A stretch of DNA of 64,000 nt from Burkholderiales bacterium PBB6 (GCA_002255925.1 NKIH01000006.1:186001-250000), one strand, 5' to 3'; counted from the stretch's first letter, positions 1 to 8,738 are shown. Notes: generated by a model from the sequence alone, not told the origin. Made by a program: numbers and translations.

Positions 1-164
1 AGCGCCGAGGACGCGAAGTGCGCCATGCCGGCGCCGTCCACATAGCCGAACAAGCGCGGCTGCACACCCGCCGCGGGTGCAGTCTGGGCATGCCCCGGCG
101 CGCACCACAAGGGCAACACGCACAGCGCTACCGCCAAAACCCCACGCAAGGTACTGCTCAGCAT
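1..164 (-). CDS. Putative lytic transglycosylase, N-terminal fragment (runs off left edge)
   Basis: Only the first 54 codons are in the window. The translation starts MLSSTLRGVLAVALCVLPLW, a clear Sec signal peptide with a likely cleavage after GHA (GHA|QT), and continues with QPRLFGYVDGAGMAHFAS. The 'GYVDGxGxAHFAS' stretch is what I remember at the mature N terminus of betaproteobacterial soluble lytic transglycosylases, which often lie directly downstream of parE. Such enzymes cleave peptidoglycan in the periplasm. The start lies 4 bp after the parE stop on the same strand, so the two are probably co-transcribed. The catalytic domain is outside the window, so the family call rests on the N-terminal motif and neighbourhood only. 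Confidence 0.6.
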   Translation of the reverse strand, partial: MLSSTLRGVLAVALCVLPLWCAPGHAQTAPAAGVQPRLFGYVDGAGMAHFASSA

Positions 165-168
165 GGGC

Positions 169-2154
169 TCAGACGTCGATCTCGACGGAGTCGCCGTGCA
201 GCTCCATGAGGTCACGGCGGGCCTGGGCCTCACCCTTGCCCATCAGCTTGCCCATGGACTCGACCGTGGCGGCGAAATCCAGATCGCCGTAGTCGATCTG
301 CAGCAGGCGGCGGGTGTCCGGGTTCAGCGTGGTGTCCCACAGCTGCTCGGCACTCATTTCACCCAGGCCCTTGAAGCGGCTGATGCTCCAGGAGTTGTCG
401 CGTGCGCCTTCCTTGCGCAGCTTGTCGAGCGCGGCTTCGAGCTCGCCCTCGTCGAGCGCATACATCTTGGCCGCGGGCTTCTTGCCACGCGCTGCCGCGT
501 CCACCCGGAACAGCGGCGGCTTGGCCACGTACACATGGCCGGTTTCGATCAGCTTGGGGAAGTGACGGAAGAACAGCGTCAGCAGCAGCACCTGGATGTG
601 CGAGCCGTCAACGTCAGCGTCCGACAGGATGCAGACCTTGCCGTAGCGCAGGCCCGACAGATCTGGCTGGTCGTTCGGGCCGTGCGGATCCACGCCGATG
701 GCCACCGAGATGTCGTGGATCTCGTTGTTCTTGAAGAGCAGGTCCCGCTCAACTTCCCAGGCATTCAGCACCTTGCCACGCAGCGGCAGGATGGCCTGGG
801 TTTCCTTGTTGCGGCCCATCTTGGCCGAGCCACCGGCGGAGTCACCCTCCACCAGGAAAAGTTCGTTGTGCAGCAGGTCGCGGCTCTCGCAATCGGTGAG
901 CTTGCCGGGCAGCACGGCCACGCCGGAGCCCTTGCGCTTCTCCACCTTCTGGCTGGCCCGCTGGCGGGTTTGCGCCTGCTTGATGACCAGCTCGGCCAGC
1001 TTCTTGCCGTGGTCCACATGCTGGCTCAGCCACAGCTCCAGTGCCGGCTTGACGAAGGCCGACACCAGGCGCAGCGCATCACGGCTGTTCAGCCGCTCCT
1101 TCGTCTGGCCCTGGAACTGCGGGTCGAGCACCTTGGTCGAAAGCACGAAGCTGGCGCGCGAGAAGACGTCTTCGGGCATCAGCTTCACGCCCTTGGGCAG
1201 CAGCGAATGCAGATCGATGAAGCCCTTGATGGCGCCGAACAGGCCGTCCTTCAGGCCGGCTTCATGGGTGCCGCCGGCCACGGTCGGGATCAGGTTCACG
1301 TAGCTTTCGCGCAGCAGCGTGCCTTCTTCGGTGAAGGCCACGCACCAGGCGGCACCTTCGCCTTCGGCAAAAGTCTCCTCGTCGCCCTTGCCGGCGTAAT
1401 GCTCGCCCTCGAACAGCGGAATCATCGGCTCGGCGGGCAGGGACTGCTGGAGGTAGTCGCGCAGGCCGCCCTTGTAGGTCCAGGTCTGAACCTCGTTCGC
1501 CTTTTCGTTCGTCAGGGTGACGATCACCCCGGGCATCAGCACGGCCTTGCTGCGCAGCAGGTGCATCAGCTCACCCTTGGGCAGCTCGACGCTCTCGAAG
1601 TATTTGCCGTCCGGCCAGACGCGCACGGAGGTGCCGTGCTTGCGCTCACCGCCGGTGGCGGGGCGGATCTGCAGCGGCTCGATCACGTCGCCGCCAGAGA
1701 ACGTCAGCGCCGCGGCCTTGCCATCGCGCCAGACGCTGACCTGCAGCCGCGTTGCCAGCGCATTCGTCACGCTGACGCCCACGCCGTGCAGACCACCCGA
1801 GAAGCTGTAAGCGCCGCCCGTGCCCTTGTCGAACTTGCCACCGGCATGCAGCCGCGTGTAGACGATCTCGATGACCGGCACCTGCTCTTCCGGGTGCAGG
1901 CCGAAGGGAATGCCGCGGCCGTCGTCGTCCACGCTGATCGAGCCGTCGGTGTGCAGCGTCACGGCGATGCGCTTGCCGTGGCCCGCCAGGGCTTCGTCGG
2001 CCGCGTTGTCGATGACTTCCTGGATGATGTGCAGCGGGTTGTCGGTACGGGTGTACATGCCCGGCCGCTGCTTGACGGGCTCAAGGCCCTTCAGGACACG
2101 GATGGAAGCTTCGCCATAAACAGGCTCGGCAGCAGAGTTGGAACGGGTAGCCAT
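169..2154 (-). CDS. parE: DNA topoisomerase IV subunit B
   Basis: 661-residue ATPase subunit of topoisomerase IV, which decatenates daughter chromosomes with ParC. A GHKL ATPase domain is visible: the N-box DNAADE around residues 49-54 with the catalytic Glu54, DDGRGIP at 77-83, and the ATP-lid GGLHGVGVSVTNAL at 121-134. The TOPRIM domain has EGDSAGG at 437-443 and the metal-binding DADVDGSH at 513-520. The length and the PLRGKVLNAWEVERD sequence fit ParE rather than GyrB, which is longer in Gram-negatives because of a C-terminal insert. parC is not in the window. The next gene downstream (1-164) follows after 4 bp. Confidence 0.95.
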   Translation of the reverse strand: MATRSNSAAEPVYGEASIRVLKGLEPVKQRPGMYTRTDNPLHIIQEVIDNAADEALAGHGKRIAVTLHTDGSISVDDDGRGIPFGLHPEEQVPVIEIVYTRLHAGGKFDKGTGGAYSFSGGLHGVGVSVTNALATRLQVSVWRDGKAAALTFSGGDVIEPLQIRPATGGERKHGTSVRVWPDGKYFESVELPKGELMHLLRSKAVLMPGVIVTLTNEKANEVQTWTYKGGLRDYLQQSLPAEPMIPLFEGEHYAGKGDEETFAEGEGAAWCVAFTEEGTLLRESYVNLIPTVAGGTHEAGLKDGLFGAIKGFIDLHSLLPKGVKLMPEDVFSRASFVLSTKVLDPQFQGQTKERLNSRDALRLVSAFVKPALELWLSQHVDHGKKLAELVIKQAQTRQRASQKVEKRKGSGVAVLPGKLTDCESRDLLHNELFLVEGDSAGGSAKMGRNKETQAILPLRGKVLNAWEVERDLLFKNNEIHDISVAIGVDPHGPNDQPDLSGLRYGKVCILSDADVDGSHIQVLLLTLFFRHFPKLIETGHVYVAKPPLFRVDAAARGKKPAAKMYALDEGELEAALDKLRKEGARDNSWSISRFKGLGEMSAEQLWDTTLNPDTRRLLQIDYGDLDFAATVESMGKLMGKGEAQARRDLMELHGDSVEIDV

Positions 2155-2240
2155 GGCGCGGGATTGTAGGGAGGGGGCGGAAGGGGCAAGCGCGAAACAA
2201 GCCCTTGCGACGGGCGTTTCATGCCTACCGGCCCTGAAAC

Positions 2241-2254
2241 TGTTGTTTTATACA
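2241..2254. promoter_or_regulatory. Divergent promoter region between parE and the MFS gene, candidate -10
   Basis: The 178-bp gap between parE and the MFS start contains an AT-rich island in otherwise GC-rich DNA. Short inverted arms ACTGT/ACAGT flank TGTTTTAT. Read on the minus strand the island gives TATAAA (2252-2247), a fair -10 hexamer for parE about 90 bp upstream of its start; read on the plus strand it gives TATACA. ATACAGTCT occurs again 70 bp downstream. No good -35 is visible on either strand, so this is a weak call. Confidence 0.25.
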
Positions 2255-2332
2255 GTCTAGCCGATAGCGCCCGCTCCGACTGCACCAACGCCCATGTGGC
2301 TGATGTTCAAACCCGATACAGTCTGTGCCCAC

Positions 2333-3550
2333 ATGCAAGCCACCACTCCCGCCCGGACCACGCTGTCCATGACCCAGGTGCTGATCTGCGGCGCCTTCAT
2401 CGTCACGCTCTCGATGGGCATCCGGCACGGGTTTGGCCTGTGGCTGCAACCGATCACGATGGACCGCGGCTGGACCCGCGAGACCTTCGCCTTCGCGCTG
2501 GCCGTGCAGAACATCGCCTGGGGTGTGGCCGGCCCGTTTGCCGGCATGCTGGCCGATCGCTTCGGCGCCTACCGGGTGCTGGTGGTGGGGGCGCTGCTTT
2601 ACTCGGTCGGGCTGGTGATCATGGCGCTCGCCACCTCCGGCGCGGCCTTCACCGGCGGCACGGGTCTGATTCTGGGCATGGCGCAATCGGGCACCACGTA
2701 CGCGGTGGTTTACGGCGTCATCGGGCGCAATGTGGCGGCCGACAAGCGCTCGTGGGCCATGGGCGTCGCCGCTGCGGCGGGCTCGTTTGGCCAGTTCCTG
2801 ATGGTGCCAGTTGAAACCTGGCTGATCGACCACTGGGGCTGGCAGAACGCGTTGTTCGTGCTGGCCTGCGCCGCCCTGGCCATCATGCCGTTGGCGCTGG
2901 GCCTGCGTGAACCAGCCCAGGCCGCGGCCAGCGGCCCGCGCCAGAGCATCGGCACGGCCTTCCGCGAAGCCATGGCCACGCCAAGCTTCCGCTGGCTGAT
3001 GGCCGGCTACTTCGTGTGCGGCTTCCAGGTGGTGTTCATCGGCGTGCACATGCCGAGTTACCTGAAAGACCACGGCATGAGCCCGGAGGTGGCCACCTAC
3101 GCGCTGTCGCTGATCGGTCTGTTCAATGTGTTTGGCACCTACACCGCCGGCAGCCTGGGCCAGCGCATGGCCAAGCGCTACATCCTGTCGGCCATTTACC
3201 TCGGCCGCGCCATCGCCATCGCCGTGTTCCTGGCCGTGCCGCTGACGCCCACCAGCGTGTATGTATTTGCATCGGTGATGGGCTTTTTGTGGCTGTCCAC
3301 CGTGCCGCCCACCAACGCCATCGTCGCGCAGATCTTCGGCGTGCAATACATGTCGATGCTCGGCGGCATCGTGTTCTTCAGCCACCAGGTCGGCTCGTTC
3401 CTGGGCGTCTGGCTGGGTGGGCGCTTGTATGACGCCACCGGCAGCTACGACATCGTCTGGTACATCTCGATTGCCCTTGGCGTGTTTGCGGCGCTGGCCA
3501 ACATGCCGGTGCGTGAAACCCCGCTGCAGCGCCAGCCGCTGCCGGCCTGA
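2333..3550 (+). CDS. MFS transporter
   Basis: About 405-residue major facilitator superfamily permease with roughly 12 hydrophobic segments. The start MQATTPARTT precedes the first transmembrane helix (TQVLICGAFIVTLSMGI). The MFS signature GMLADRFGAYRVLVVG lies in the loop between helices 2 and 3. The opening pattern, GIRHGFGLWLQPITMDRGWTRETFAFALAVQN, recalls the oxalate/formate antiporter or monocarboxylate-like branch, so a small organic acid is a plausible substrate, but the sequence does not settle this. An upstream ATG at 2294 would add 13 residues. Neither start has a clear Shine-Dalgarno sequence. The gene is divergent from parE and followed after 33 bp by a small membrane protein gene. 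Confidence 0.8.
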   Translation: MQATTPARTTLSMTQVLICGAFIVTLSMGIRHGFGLWLQPITMDRGWTRETFAFALAVQNIAWGVAGPFAGMLADRFGAYRVLVVGALLYSVGLVIMALATSGAAFTGGTGLILGMAQSGTTYAVVYGVIGRNVAADKRSWAMGVAAAAGSFGQFLMVPVETWLIDHWGWQNALFVLACAALAIMPLALGLREPAQAAASGPRQSIGTAFREAMATPSFRWLMAGYFVCGFQVVFIGVHMPSYLKDHGMSPEVATYALSLIGLFNVFGTYTAGSLGQRMAKRYILSAIYLGRAIAIAVFLAVPLTPTSVYVFASVMGFLWLSTVPPTNAIVAQIFGVQYMSMLGGIVFFSHQVGSFLGVWLGGRLYDATGSYDIVWYISIALGVFAALANMPVRETPLQRQPLPA

Positions 3551-3583
3551 CACCGCGACCGCACTTCCCGAGAGCCAAGCGCC

Positions 3584-3769
3584 ATGTCCATGCGGCCACA
3601 CGAAGAGCCCGCTGCAGGTTCGCCAACCCGCCGTCGCCCCGTGCTGCGGGCGGTGTTGAAGTCCGCGGCCTGGCTCGCCACCGGCACGGCACTGGCCCTC
3701 GTTTTTCTGGCCTACCAAAGTCCGCATATGGCCGTGGATCTGGCCAACCGCGTCTGGAGTTGTTTCTGA
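3584..3769 (+). CDS. Small single-pass membrane protein, function unknown
   Basis: 61 residues: a basic, proline-rich N terminus (PHEEPAAGSPTRRRPVLRAV) followed by one hydrophobic segment, SAAWLATGTALALVFLAYQS, and a short tail ending WSCF. The stop codon directly abuts the ATG of the following methyltransferase, which implies translational coupling. I recognise no family. Positive charge before the helix suggests an N-in topology by the positive-inside rule. It could be a real small membrane protein or a leader-type coupling ORF. Codon use looks like that of its neighbours, which favours a real gene. Confidence 0.55.
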   Translation: MSMRPHEEPAAGSPTRRRPVLRAVLKSAAWLATGTALALVFLAYQSPHMAVDLANRVWSCF

Positions 3770-4363
3770 ATGAATGCCCACGGTGATGGCACCCCGTCCG
3801 ACTGGATCACCCGTTGGACACCCCGGCTGGAGACCGCGACCGACGCGCCCCGTACCGCGCTGGATCTGGCCTGCGGCCGCGGCCGCCACAGCCGCTGGCT
3901 GCAGCAGTCGGGCTGGCAGGTCACCGCGCTGGACCGCGACGCCGAGGCCCTGAGCCACTTGCCCGCTGATTGCGAGCAGCTTTGCGCCGACATTGAAGGC
4001 GGGCCCTGGCCGCTGGATGGCCGGCAGTTCGGCCTGGTGGTGGTCACCAACTACCTTTGGCGCCCCTTGTGGCCGCAGTTGATGAGCGCAGTCGCGCCCG
4101 GTGGGTGGCTGGTGTATGAAACCTTCAGCGCCGGCAATGCCAGCGTCGGCCGCCCTGCCCGCCCTGATTTTTTGCTGGAGCCAGGCGAACTGCTGACCCG
4201 CTGTGCGGCTTGGCAGGTGCTGGGCTACGAGTGCGGTTACCTCGATGCACCGGCCCGTTTCGTGCAGCGCATCGCGGCACGCCGGCCCCTGGAAAGTCTC
4301 TCGCCTGAAAGCGCCGCGCCTGTGCGCAACGCCCTGCCGGAATGGCCCTCCAGCCGTGGCTAA
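3770..4363 (+). CDS. Class I SAM-dependent methyltransferase
   Basis: 197 residues with a Rossmann-type methyltransferase core. Motif I is [20 protein letters not shown] (about residues 31-50), followed by the acidic end of strand 2 in [11 protein letters not shown]. The fold resembles the small TehB-like or thiopurine-type methyltransferases. No substrate is evident; [15 protein letters not shown] and [13 protein letters not shown] correspond to motif IV and the post-motif strand. The start immediately follows the stop of the small membrane protein. The 3' end lies 25 bp before dapA, so the MFS, small protein, methyltransferase and dapA could share a transcript. Confidence 0.75.
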   Translation: MNAHGDGTPSDWITRWTPRLETATDAPRTALDLACGRGRHSRWLQQSGWQVTALDRDAEALSHLPADCEQLCADIEGGPWPLDGRQFGLVVVTNYLWRPLWPQLMSAVAPGGWLVYETFSAGNASVGRPARPDFLLEPGELLTRCAAWQVLGYECGYLDAPARFVQRIAARRPLESLSPESAAPVRNALPEWPSSRG

Positions 4364-4388
4364 AATCAGGCATCTTCAAGGAACCCTG

Positions 4389-5270
4389 ATGAAACCGATT
4401 GTTGGCAGCATCGTGGCGCTCGTGACGCCCATGCACGAAGACGGCAGCGTTGACTACGAAACGCTCAAGGCCCTGATTGACTGGCACATCGCCGAAGGCA
4501 CCGACACCATCTGCGTCGTCGGCACCACGGGTGAGTCGGCCACGGTGAACGTCGAAGAGCACTGCGAGATCATCCGCGTGGCCGTGGCCCATGCCGCCGG
4601 CCGCGTGCCCATCATGGCCGGCGCAGGTGCCAACAGCACCGCCGAAGCCATCGAGCTCTCGAAGTTCGCCAAACGGGTGGGCGCTGACTGCACGCTGCAG
4701 GTGGTTCCGTACTACAACAAGCCGTCGCAGGAAGGCATGTACCAGCACTTCAAGGCGATCGCCGAAGCGGTGGACATTCCGGTCATGCTCTACAACGTGC
4801 CCGGCCGCACCGTGGCCGATATGCAGCACGAGACGGTCATCCGGCTGGCCAGCGTGCCCGGCATCTTCGGCATCAAGGAAGCGACCGGCAACATCGAGCG
4901 TGCGGCCTGGTTGATCAAGCATGCGCCGAAGGGCTTCTCGGTGTTTTCGGGCGATGACGGCACCGCTGTCACCCTGATGCTGCTGGGCGGCCATGGCAAC
5001 GTGAGCGTCACGGCCAACATCGCACCGCGCCGCATGAGCGAGCTGTGCAAGGCGGCCATGGCGGGCGATGTGAAAACCGCCCGCGACATCCACTTCGGCC
5101 TGCTGCCGCTGCACCGCCACCTTTTCTGCGAAAACAGCCCGGCTCCGGCCAAGTGGGCGCTCTCGCAGATGGGCCGCTGCAACAACGTGCTGCGGTTGCC
5201 CCTGACGCGTCTGAGCGAATCCGGCCAGGCTCTGGTCGGCGGCGCTTTACGCGACTGTGGTCTGATCTGA
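4389..5270 (+). CDS. dapA: 4-hydroxy-tetrahydrodipicolinate synthase
   Basis: 293-residue class I aldolase that condenses pyruvate and aspartate semialdehyde at the first committed step of lysine and diaminopimelate synthesis. Catalytic residues are in place: the Schiff-base Lys163 in FGIKEATG, Tyr135 in YNVPGRT and the Thr46-Thr47 pair in GTTGES. The length matches the family. AAGGA sits about 7 bp before the ATG and fixes the start. It is followed 58 bp later by bamC, a common betaproteobacterial arrangement. Confidence 0.96.
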   Translation: MKPIVGSIVALVTPMHEDGSVDYETLKALIDWHIAEGTDTICVVGTTGESATVNVEEHCEIIRVAVAHAAGRVPIMAGAGANSTAEAIELSKFAKRVGADCTLQVVPYYNKPSQEGMYQHFKAIAEAVDIPVMLYNVPGRTVADMQHETVIRLASVPGIFGIKEATGNIERAAWLIKHAPKGFSVFSGDDGTAVTLMLLGGHGNVSVTANIAPRRMSELCKAAMAGDVKTARDIHFGLLPLHRHLFCENSPAPAKWALSQMGRCNNVLRLPLTRLSESGQALVGGALRDCGLI

Positions 5271-5328
5271 CCTTCTCACCACCCACGGGTGTGCGGTTAC
5301 CATCGCGCACCCTATGGAGATGCACCAA

Positions 5329-6486
5329 GTGAAAGCTGTTTTCGCGTCCACGCCCGTTCGTGGCGCCATTCTGGCCCTCAGCCTTGCGCTGGGCGGCTGC
5401 TCCACCCTGGAAAGCGCCCTTGGTGGCGACAACAAGATTGACTACCGCAACGGCGGCGCGCGCAAGACCAATGCGCTGGAAGTGCCGCCCGACCTGACGC
5501 CGCTGGCGCGCGATGGCCGTTATGGCCCGCAAGCCGGCACCATCAGCGCCTCCACGCTGAACCAGCCGCGCTCTGGCCCGGCTGTGGCCGCCGCACCGAC
5601 CGTGGCCTTGCAGCAGCTGCAGGACATGCGCATCGAGCGCCAGGGCACCCAGCGCTGGCTGGTCAGCCAGAGCACGCCGGAAGCGCTGTGGCCCAAGGTG
5701 CGTGAGTTCTGGCTGGACGCCGGCTTCACGTTCGCCGTCGACAACGCTGCCGCTGGCGTGCTGGAAACCGACTGGGCCGAAAACCGCGCCAAACTGCCGA
5801 ACGACCTGATCCGCAACACCCTGGGCAAGCTGGTCGACGGCCTCTACTCCACCGGCACGCGCGACAAGTACCGCATCCGGATCGAGCGCGCTGGCAAGGG
5901 CACCGAGATCTTCATCGCGCACCGTGGCCTCGAAGAGGTCTACGTGGGCAAAGACCGCGAAAGCACCACCACCTGGGCTGCAGCACCGTCTGATCCTGCG
6001 CTCGAATCGGAAATGCTCACCCGCCTGATGATCAGCCTGGGTGCACCGAAGGACGCTGCGGTTGCGGCCGTGACCACCTCCTCCACCGCTGCTGCCAACA
6101 CCGCCGCAGCCAACGCCAAGGCGCGTGTGGTGGCCGGCGAAGCTGCAGCCACGCTGCAAGTGGACGACAACGCAGAGCGCGCATGGCGCCGCGTGGGCCT
6201 GGCCATGGACCGCAGCGGCTTCACGGTGGAAGACCGTGACCGCGCCGCCGGCACCTACGCCGTTCGCTACGTTGATGCCAAGGAAGCCGCCAAGGAAGCC
6301 AGCTTCTTCGGCAAGCTGTTTGGCGCCCGTGACCCGGCCGCTGACGCCCTGAGCCGCCACCGCATCGTGGTGAAGGCCGACGGCAACTTCACCCGCGTGC
6401 AAGTGCTGACGATGACGGGCGAGCCTGATAACGGCGCCAATGCCCAGCGCATCGTGACGCTGCTGGCCGAAGAGCTGAAGTATTGA
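5329..6486 (+). CDS. bamC: Outer-membrane assembly lipoprotein BamC
   Basis: 385-residue lipoprotein accessory subunit of the BAM complex, which folds beta-barrels into the outer membrane. From the GTG at 5329 the product begins MKAVFASTPVRGAILALSLA and reaches a lipobox LGGC with Cys24. GGAG nine bases upstream supports this GTG over ATGs at 5314 and 5320. The mature part opens with the unstructured segment that contacts BamD, including KTNALEVPPDLT. Two helix-grip-like domains follow, around QRWLVSQSTPEALWPKVREF and ERAWRRVGLAMDRSGFTVED. They are separated by an Ala/Thr-rich linker (TTSSTAAANTAAANAKA), longer than I expect for enterobacterial BamC. A strong terminator follows the stop. Confidence 0.88.
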   Translation: MKAVFASTPVRGAILALSLALGGCSTLESALGGDNKIDYRNGGARKTNALEVPPDLTPLARDGRYGPQAGTISASTLNQPRSGPAVAAAPTVALQQLQDMRIERQGTQRWLVSQSTPEALWPKVREFWLDAGFTFAVDNAAAGVLETDWAENRAKLPNDLIRNTLGKLVDGLYSTGTRDKYRIRIERAGKGTEIFIAHRGLEEVYVGKDRESTTTWAAAPSDPALESEMLTRLMISLGAPKDAAVAAVTTSSTAAANTAAANAKARVVAGEAAATLQVDDNAERAWRRVGLAMDRSGFTVEDRDRAAGTYAVRYVDAKEAAKEASFFGKLFGARDPAADALSRHRIVVKADGNFTRVQVLTMTGEPDNGANAQRIVTLLAEELKY

Positions 6487-6510
6487 AGCTGCGCAGTCAG
6501 CGCAAAAAAC

Positions 6511-6537
6511 AAAAGCCACCTTCGGGTGGCTTTTTTC
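6511..6537 (+). terminator. Rho-independent terminator after bamC
   Basis: Ten-base-pair stem AAAAGCCACC/GGTGGCTTTT closed by the stable tetraloop TTCG and followed by a T-run, 24 bp after the bamC stop. It ends the dapA-bamC unit. The same core, AAGCCACC-TTCG-GGTGGCTT, occurs on the opposite strand at 6649-6668. Confidence 0.9.
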
Positions 6538-6638
6538 TTGGCAGCGGTTGAGGCGTTGAAGCCATCAAATGCAATTGAGCTGCCTTGAATGGCATGGACT
6601 GAAACTGCAGCAGCGCGTTACCCACAAAACGTGGCGCC

Positions 6639-6668
6639 GAAAAGCAAAAAGCCACCCGAAGGTGGCTT
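6639..6668 (-). terminator. Rho-independent terminator for the Ala-rich lipoprotein gene
   Basis: Read on the minus strand: AAGCCACC, loop TTCG, GGTGGCTT, then TTTGCTTTTC. It lies 32 bp after the stop of the lipoprotein gene. Stem and loop are identical to the bamC terminator, so two convergent transcripts end with the same hairpin about 110 bp apart. Confidence 0.85.
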
Positions 6669-6700
6669 CTTGTTGCTGACTCGCTTGCGCGAGCCGCTAC

Positions 6701-6916
6701 TTACTTCGAAGCAGCGGAAGCAGCAGCGTCAACCACGGCCGAAGCGGCAGCGGTCACAGCCGAAGCGGCTTCAGCGGTAGCCGAGGCAGCCGAAGCAGCA
6801 GCTTCCATGGCAGGAGCAGCAGCGGAAGCAGCGGCAGCAGCAGCTTCTTCCTTCTTACCGCAAGCAGACAGAGCAGCAGCAGCAACCAGGGCGGCCAGCA
6901 GGAAAGACTTGTTCAT
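6701..6916 (-). CDS. Small alanine-rich lipoprotein
   Basis: 71 residues. The N terminus MNKSFLLAALVAAAALSACG is a lipoprotein signal with lipobox LSAC; GKKEEAAA follows the Cys and then a long Ala/Ser/Val tract with repeated AASA units to the C terminus. GAGGA eight bases before the ATG fixes the start; an upstream in-frame Met would break the signal peptide. The composition recalls small Ala-rich entericidin or Lpp-like envelope lipoproteins, but no family motif is visible. The heptad-like spacing of Ala could form a helical rod. The gene has its own promoter and terminator and so looks monocistronic and probably well expressed. Confidence 0.75.
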   Translation of the reverse strand: MNKSFLLAALVAAAALSACGKKEEAAAAAASAAAPAMEAAASAASATAEAASAVTAAASAVVDAAASAASK

Positions 6917-6946
6917 GGGTATCCTCGAAACTAAAGGGTCGAACAA

Positions 6947-6960
6947 AATTACCGGTAATT
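6947..6960. promoter_or_regulatory. 14-bp perfect palindrome in the leader of the Ala-rich lipoprotein gene
   Basis: AATTACCGGTAATT is a perfect palindrome 31-44 bp upstream of the lipoprotein ATG, inside the inferred 5' untranslated region. It could be an operator or form a short RNA stem. I know of no regulator with exactly this consensus. Confidence 0.35.
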
Positions 6961-7039
6961 CTGGAAGCACGCTGTTCGTGCGCGCCTCCTCCTCGAGTAA
7001 GACCAGGAAAGCTCGAGTCCATCCTGTGCCTAGCCATAC

Positions 7040-7045
7040 ATTATA
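7040..7045 (-). promoter_or_regulatory. Candidate -10 element for the Ala-rich lipoprotein gene
   Basis: Minus-strand TATAAT (context CGTATATAATGTATGG) is a perfect consensus -10 in very GC-rich DNA. It predicts a start near 7033 and a leader of about 115 nt. The -35 region 17 bp upstream is poor. It lies about 20 bp beyond the stop of the upstream gene (7065). Confidence 0.5.
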
Positions 7046-7064
7046 TACGATCTAGGTGACTTCC

Positions 7065-7598
7065 CTAGAGACCGAGCACACTCACCGAAAACGTGTCAGA
7101 TGACCGTTGCAAGATGGCCGCAATCTGTTCGCTTGCGTAATGAATGTCTCGTTTGTCTGATGTGACTCGGGCACGCGGGTGCACCACGTCCAGCACCTTC
7201 AACAGACAAGCACGGTCCGCCAGCATGGCGCGCGGCAAATCAGCGCCAGCGGTTTCGTCGGGGCGTTTGCAACTCAGCACGTGGCCGAAGGTCTGGCGCC
7301 ACCGTACCCATTTGGGGCTGCTGCGGCGCAGCTGCTCGAAGTCATGGCTGAGGCAGTAGAGATGCACACCCGGGCGGCGCGCCCACTGGGTCAGCGCCTC
7401 CAGCACCTCGCTGTCGTCCAGCGGCCACTGGTCAAAATCGGGGGCGATCCACCACATCTCGCGGCAGCCCTGCCCGCACGCTGCGAGCAGGAACGCACGC
7501 ATGGCGGCCTGCACATCCGGCCAGCCTTCGAGGCGCCCTTCGGGCGGCCAGGAAGGCAAGGCTTGCGGCTGATCAGGCGTCGCTGCGGAGCCAACCAT
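7065..7598 (-). CDS. Conserved hypothetical protein, possibly phospholipase-D-like (DUF7931 type)
   Basis: 177 residues from the ATG at 7598, which overlaps the 3' end of the upstream cupin gene by 26 bp. The product has no signal peptide. Stretches such as CREMWWIAPDFDQWPLDDSEVL, RRPGVHLYCLSHDFEQLRR and RACLLKVLDVVHPRARVTSDKRDIHYASEQIAAIL resemble the short PLD-fold proteins I recall next to ycfD-like cupins in Burkholderiales. No HKD motif is present, so catalysis is doubtful. An earlier start (up to 7733) is open but lies wholly inside the cupin gene. The family name is from memory and uncertain. Confidence 0.6.
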   Translation of the reverse strand: MVGSAATPDQPQALPSWPPEGRLEGWPDVQAAMRAFLLAACGQGCREMWWIAPDFDQWPLDDSEVLEALTQWARRPGVHLYCLSHDFEQLRRSSPKWVRWRQTFGHVLSCKRPDETAGADLPRAMLADRACLLKVLDVVHPRARVTSDKRDIHYASEQIAAILQRSSDTFSVSVLGL

Positions 7599-8703
7599 CA
7601 CAGGCCCAGTCGTTGAGCAGCTCGCGGGCACCGTCGCTGAATTGCCCCAGCGACTTGGCCGACAACATGCGCTCGTCGGCCAGCTGACGCAGCAGACGGG
7701 CGTCCTTGCCGCCAGCGCGGAAAGACTCGCCATTGATGAAGACGTGGTGATCGTCGTACATCATGCGGCTGCGGTCATCGAGGCGCACACCGGCGCCGTC
7801 AGGCAGCACATCACCGCCCTCAAACCACACCGAGGCCTTGGGCTCGGTCAGCGATTCGCCCAGCGCGCAGGCCAGGCTGCGGGCGTCATTCAGCGCGTCG
7901 ATCACGGCCTTGGCCGCGAAGGTCTGCATCGCCTCGGGGATGCGGCCCGGCGTGGCCGTGGCGCTGCCGGCCGGGTCGCGGTAATGCGGCTCGGTGGGGT
8001 CGGTTTCCAGCGCGTCGATCATGCGTTGCAGCACGCCACGGGCCATGTCGGTGGGCGTGGGCGTGCGGAAGCCGATGGAGCAGGTCATGCAGTCATCACC
8101 CACCGCGATACCGTCGTGGCCCCAACGTGGCGGCACGTACAGCATGTCGCCGGGTTCCAGCACCCATTCTTCGGTCGGCTCGAAATTGGCCAGGATGCGC
8201 ACCGGCAGGCCCTCGACGAGGGTGTCGTCCTTCACCGGCCCGCAGCGCCAGCGGCGCGTGCCACTGACCTGCAGCAGAAACACGTCATACGAATCGATGT
8301 GCGCGCCAACGCCACCGCCATCGCTGGCGTAGCTGATCATCAAGTCGTCCAGACGCGCCTCGGGCACGAAGCGGAATCGGCTCAGCAGCTCATGGGCAGC
8401 CGGCACATGCAGGTCCAGCCCCTGCACCAGCAGCGTCCAGCCGGCCTGCTTGGCCGACGGAATCTGGCGGCGGGTGAACGGGCCGTGCTTCAGGCGCCAG
8501 TCATTGGCGCCCTGCACCACCAGGCGGGATTCCACCTCATCGCGGCCAGCCAGCTCGAACAGGGCCGACCGATCGATCGGGGGCACCACGCCCGGCACAG
8601 CCTGCCGAATGACGACAGGCTTTTTTTGCCAGTAACGGCGCATGAATTGCTCGGGGGACAGGCCACCCAGCAGGGGCGTTTTCAGGGAAGGATCCAGGCT
8701 CAT
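7573..8703 (-). CDS. Cupin/JmjC ribosomal protein uL16 arginine hydroxylase (RoxA/YcfD-like)
   Basis: 376-residue 2-oxoglutarate/Fe(II) oxygenase of the YcfD/RoxA type, which in E. coli hydroxylates Arg81 of ribosomal protein L16. The iron triad is visible: His135 and Asp137 in GAHIDSYDVFLLQ and His196 in PPRWGHDGIA. These positions and the length closely match the known enzyme. The N-terminal GLSPEQFMRRYWQKKPVVIR is typical of the family, and a C-terminal winged-helix-like part follows the jelly roll. The coupled downstream gene may be functionally linked. The substrate is inferred from the family. Confidence 0.85.
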   Translation of the reverse strand: MSLDPSLKTPLLGGLSPEQFMRRYWQKKPVVIRQAVPGVVPPIDRSALFELAGRDEVESRLVVQGANDWRLKHGPFTRRQIPSAKQAGWTLLVQGLDLHVPAAHELLSRFRFVPEARLDDLMISYASDGGGVGAHIDSYDVFLLQVSGTRRWRCGPVKDDTLVEGLPVRILANFEPTEEWVLEPGDMLYVPPRWGHDGIAVGDDCMTCSIGFRTPTPTDMARGVLQRMIDALETDPTEPHYRDPAGSATATPGRIPEAMQTFAAKAVIDALNDARSLACALGESLTEPKASVWFEGGDVLPDGAGVRLDDRSRMMYDDHHVFINGESFRAGGKDARLLRQLADERMLSAKSLGQFSDGARELLNDWACDGWLRSDA

Positions 8704-8738
8704 GCGGCGGATTGTCGCCGGGCTTGTGCGATCATTTC

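Noticed and set aside
163-2169. Long open frame on the plus strand opposite parE
   Set aside because: GC-rich codon bias of the real gene opens the opposite strand. The translation has no start signal or family motifs and parE is certain. The same applies to long antisense frames over alaS (21687-24269), the TPR genes (35342-37432) and others.
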